This document shows positions 5,704 to 6,433 of a DNA stretch of 6,433 nucleotides, piece by piece. Within the stretch, counting starts at the first letter, position 1. Each line of letters begins with the position of its first letter. The position numbers and the translations under genes were made by a program. The stretch covers positions 536 to 6,968 of the forward strand of contig CALMAP010000354.1 of the NCBI GenBank assembly GCA_937859825.1. The letters are read 5' to 3'. The stretch comes from an uncultured Terriglobus sp. (GTDB taxonomy: Bacteria; Acidobacteriota; Terriglobia; Terriglobales; Acidobacteriaceae). The notes below the pieces were generated by a model that was not told the origin of the DNA, ran no database searches, and was given only the letters and a program-made list of their open reading frames with translations.

Positions 5704-6433
5704 ATGTCTGAAGCAGGTCTTGTCTTCCATGCACCGGTAAGTGACCGGTATCGCGAAATACTCACGCCAGAAGCGCTTGACTTTCTCACCGGTCTGCAGC
5801 GCGCCTTCAACGTACGCCGTAAGGAACTGCTCGCACTGCGGGTAGAGCGTCAGGCCCGCATTGACGCTGGCGAGATGCCCGACTTTCTTCCTGAGACGAA
5901 GCCCGTCCGCGACGCCGACTGGAAGGTCGCTCCGCTGCCCCAAGACCTTCTGGATCGCCGCGTCGAGATCACCGGGCCGGTCGAGCGCAAAATGGTCATC
6001 AATGCACTGAACTCCGGCGCAAAAGTCTTCATGGCCGACTTTGAGGACTCGACCACGCCCACGTGGGCCAACGTGATCGAAGGCCAGATCAATCTGCGCG
6101 ACGCGGTGCGCCGCACCATCGCCTTCGATGACCTGAATACCGGCAAGGCATACAAGCTGAATGAGCACCCTGCCGTGCTCTTCGTACGCGCTCGCGGCTG
6201 GCACCTGGAAGAACAGCATGTGTTGGTGGACGGAGAGCCGATGAGCGGTTCCATCTTCGACTTCGGTCTGTACTTCTTTCACAACGCGAAGGAGCTGCTG
6301 GCGCGCGGCTCCGGACCTTACTTCTATCTGCCCAAGATGGAGAGTCACCTTGAGGCCCGCCTGTGGAACGACATCTTTGTTCGGGCCGAAACATATCTGG
6401 GTGTACCCGCAGGGTCGATCAAGGCGACTGTTC
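5704..6433 (+). CDS. aceB: Malate synthase A, N-terminal part (3' end outside window)
   Basis: Malate synthase condenses glyoxylate with acetyl-CoA to malate, the second step of the glyoxylate shunt, allowing growth on acetate or fatty acids. The frame opens at ATG 5704 and stays open to the window end, giving 243 residues of an enzyme usually about 530 long. Isoform-A signatures are clear: FMADFEDSTTPTWANVIEGQ (about 109-128), the RARGWHLEEQHV active-site segment (162-173), GSIFDFGLYFFHNAKEL (182-198) and GPYFYLPKMESHLEARLWND (204-223). The catalytic aspartate region and the C-terminal domain lie outside. The ribosome site is only a purine-rich AAGAAAGAG about 6 bases before the start. The gene follows folE by 51 bases with no strong terminator or promoter between, so its transcription is unclear. 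An isocitrate lyase gene (aceA) might follow, but it cannot be seen. Confidence 0.96.
   Translation, partial: MSEAGLVFHAPVSDRYREILTPEALDFLTGLQRAFNVRRKELLALRVERQARIDAGEMPDFLPETKPVRDADWKVAPLPQDLLDRRVEITGPVERKMVINALNSGAKVFMADFEDSTTPTWANVIEGQINLRDAVRRTIAFDDLNTGKAYKLNEHPAVLFVRARGWHLEEQHVLVDGEPMSGSIFDFGLYFFHNAKELLARGSGPYFYLPKMESHLEARLWNDIFVRAETYLGVPAGSIKATV

Noticed and set aside
5380..6348. 322-codon open frame on the minus strand
   Set aside because: It lies wholly opposite folE and aceB, whose products match known families closely; its translation shows no recognisable domain. Long antisense frames are expected in G+C-rich coding DNA.

Overview
The window is about 6.4 kb of compact, moderately G+C-rich bacterial chromosome with every gene on the plus strand. 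The gene families are housekeeping ones. Their style (MutS followed by AnmK and a peptide-binding lipoprotein, tandem pterin synthases with FolE, then malate synthase A) would fit an Acidobacteriota genome of the Terriglobales kind. That placement rests on general impression, not on a search, and should be treated as tentative.

Layout. Block 1 (2-3824) is a tightly overlapping run: the 3' part of mutS (mismatch repair ATPase), anmK (anhydro-N-acetylmuramic acid kinase, murein recycling) and a family 5 (peptide/nickel-type) ABC substrate-binding lipoprotein that starts at TTG 2259. Both junctions are 4-base start/stop overlaps, so the three genes probably share a transcript. Block 2 (3821-4060) is the only sizeable non-protein stretch. 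It has a good sigma70-like promoter whose -35 hexamer overlaps the lipoprotein stop codon, a possible 14-codon ORF, a complete tRNA-Gln (anticodon CTG) with encoded CCA, and a perfect 8-bp inverted repeat that includes the tRNA 3' end. Block 3 (4061-5652) is a pterin cassette: two tandem, clearly homologous 6-pyruvoyl-tetrahydropterin synthase/QueD-family genes overlapping by 4 bases, then folE (GTP cyclohydrolase I). Block 4 (5704-6433) is the 5' part of aceB, malate synthase A, cut by the window end.

How the genes work together. FolE makes 7,8-dihydroneopterin triphosphate from GTP, and this is the substrate of the PTPS/QueD family, so the three pterin genes form a coherent short pathway. 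Both PTPS-like proteins carry the CxxxxxHGH spacing of classical PTPS rather than the CxxxHGH of typical QueD. No queC, queE, queF or sepiapterin-reductase-like gene is visible, so the end product (biopterin-type cofactor or preQ0/queuosine) cannot be decided here. AnmK and the peptide-binding lipoprotein could both serve cell-wall recycling, which is inference. Malate synthase belongs to the glyoxylate shunt and has no evident link to its neighbours.

I found no mobile element, CRISPR array, toxin-antitoxin pair or obvious new defence system. The points most worth a second look are the duplicated PTPS pair, the inverted repeat covering the tRNA CCA end, and the possible leader ORF in front of the tRNA.
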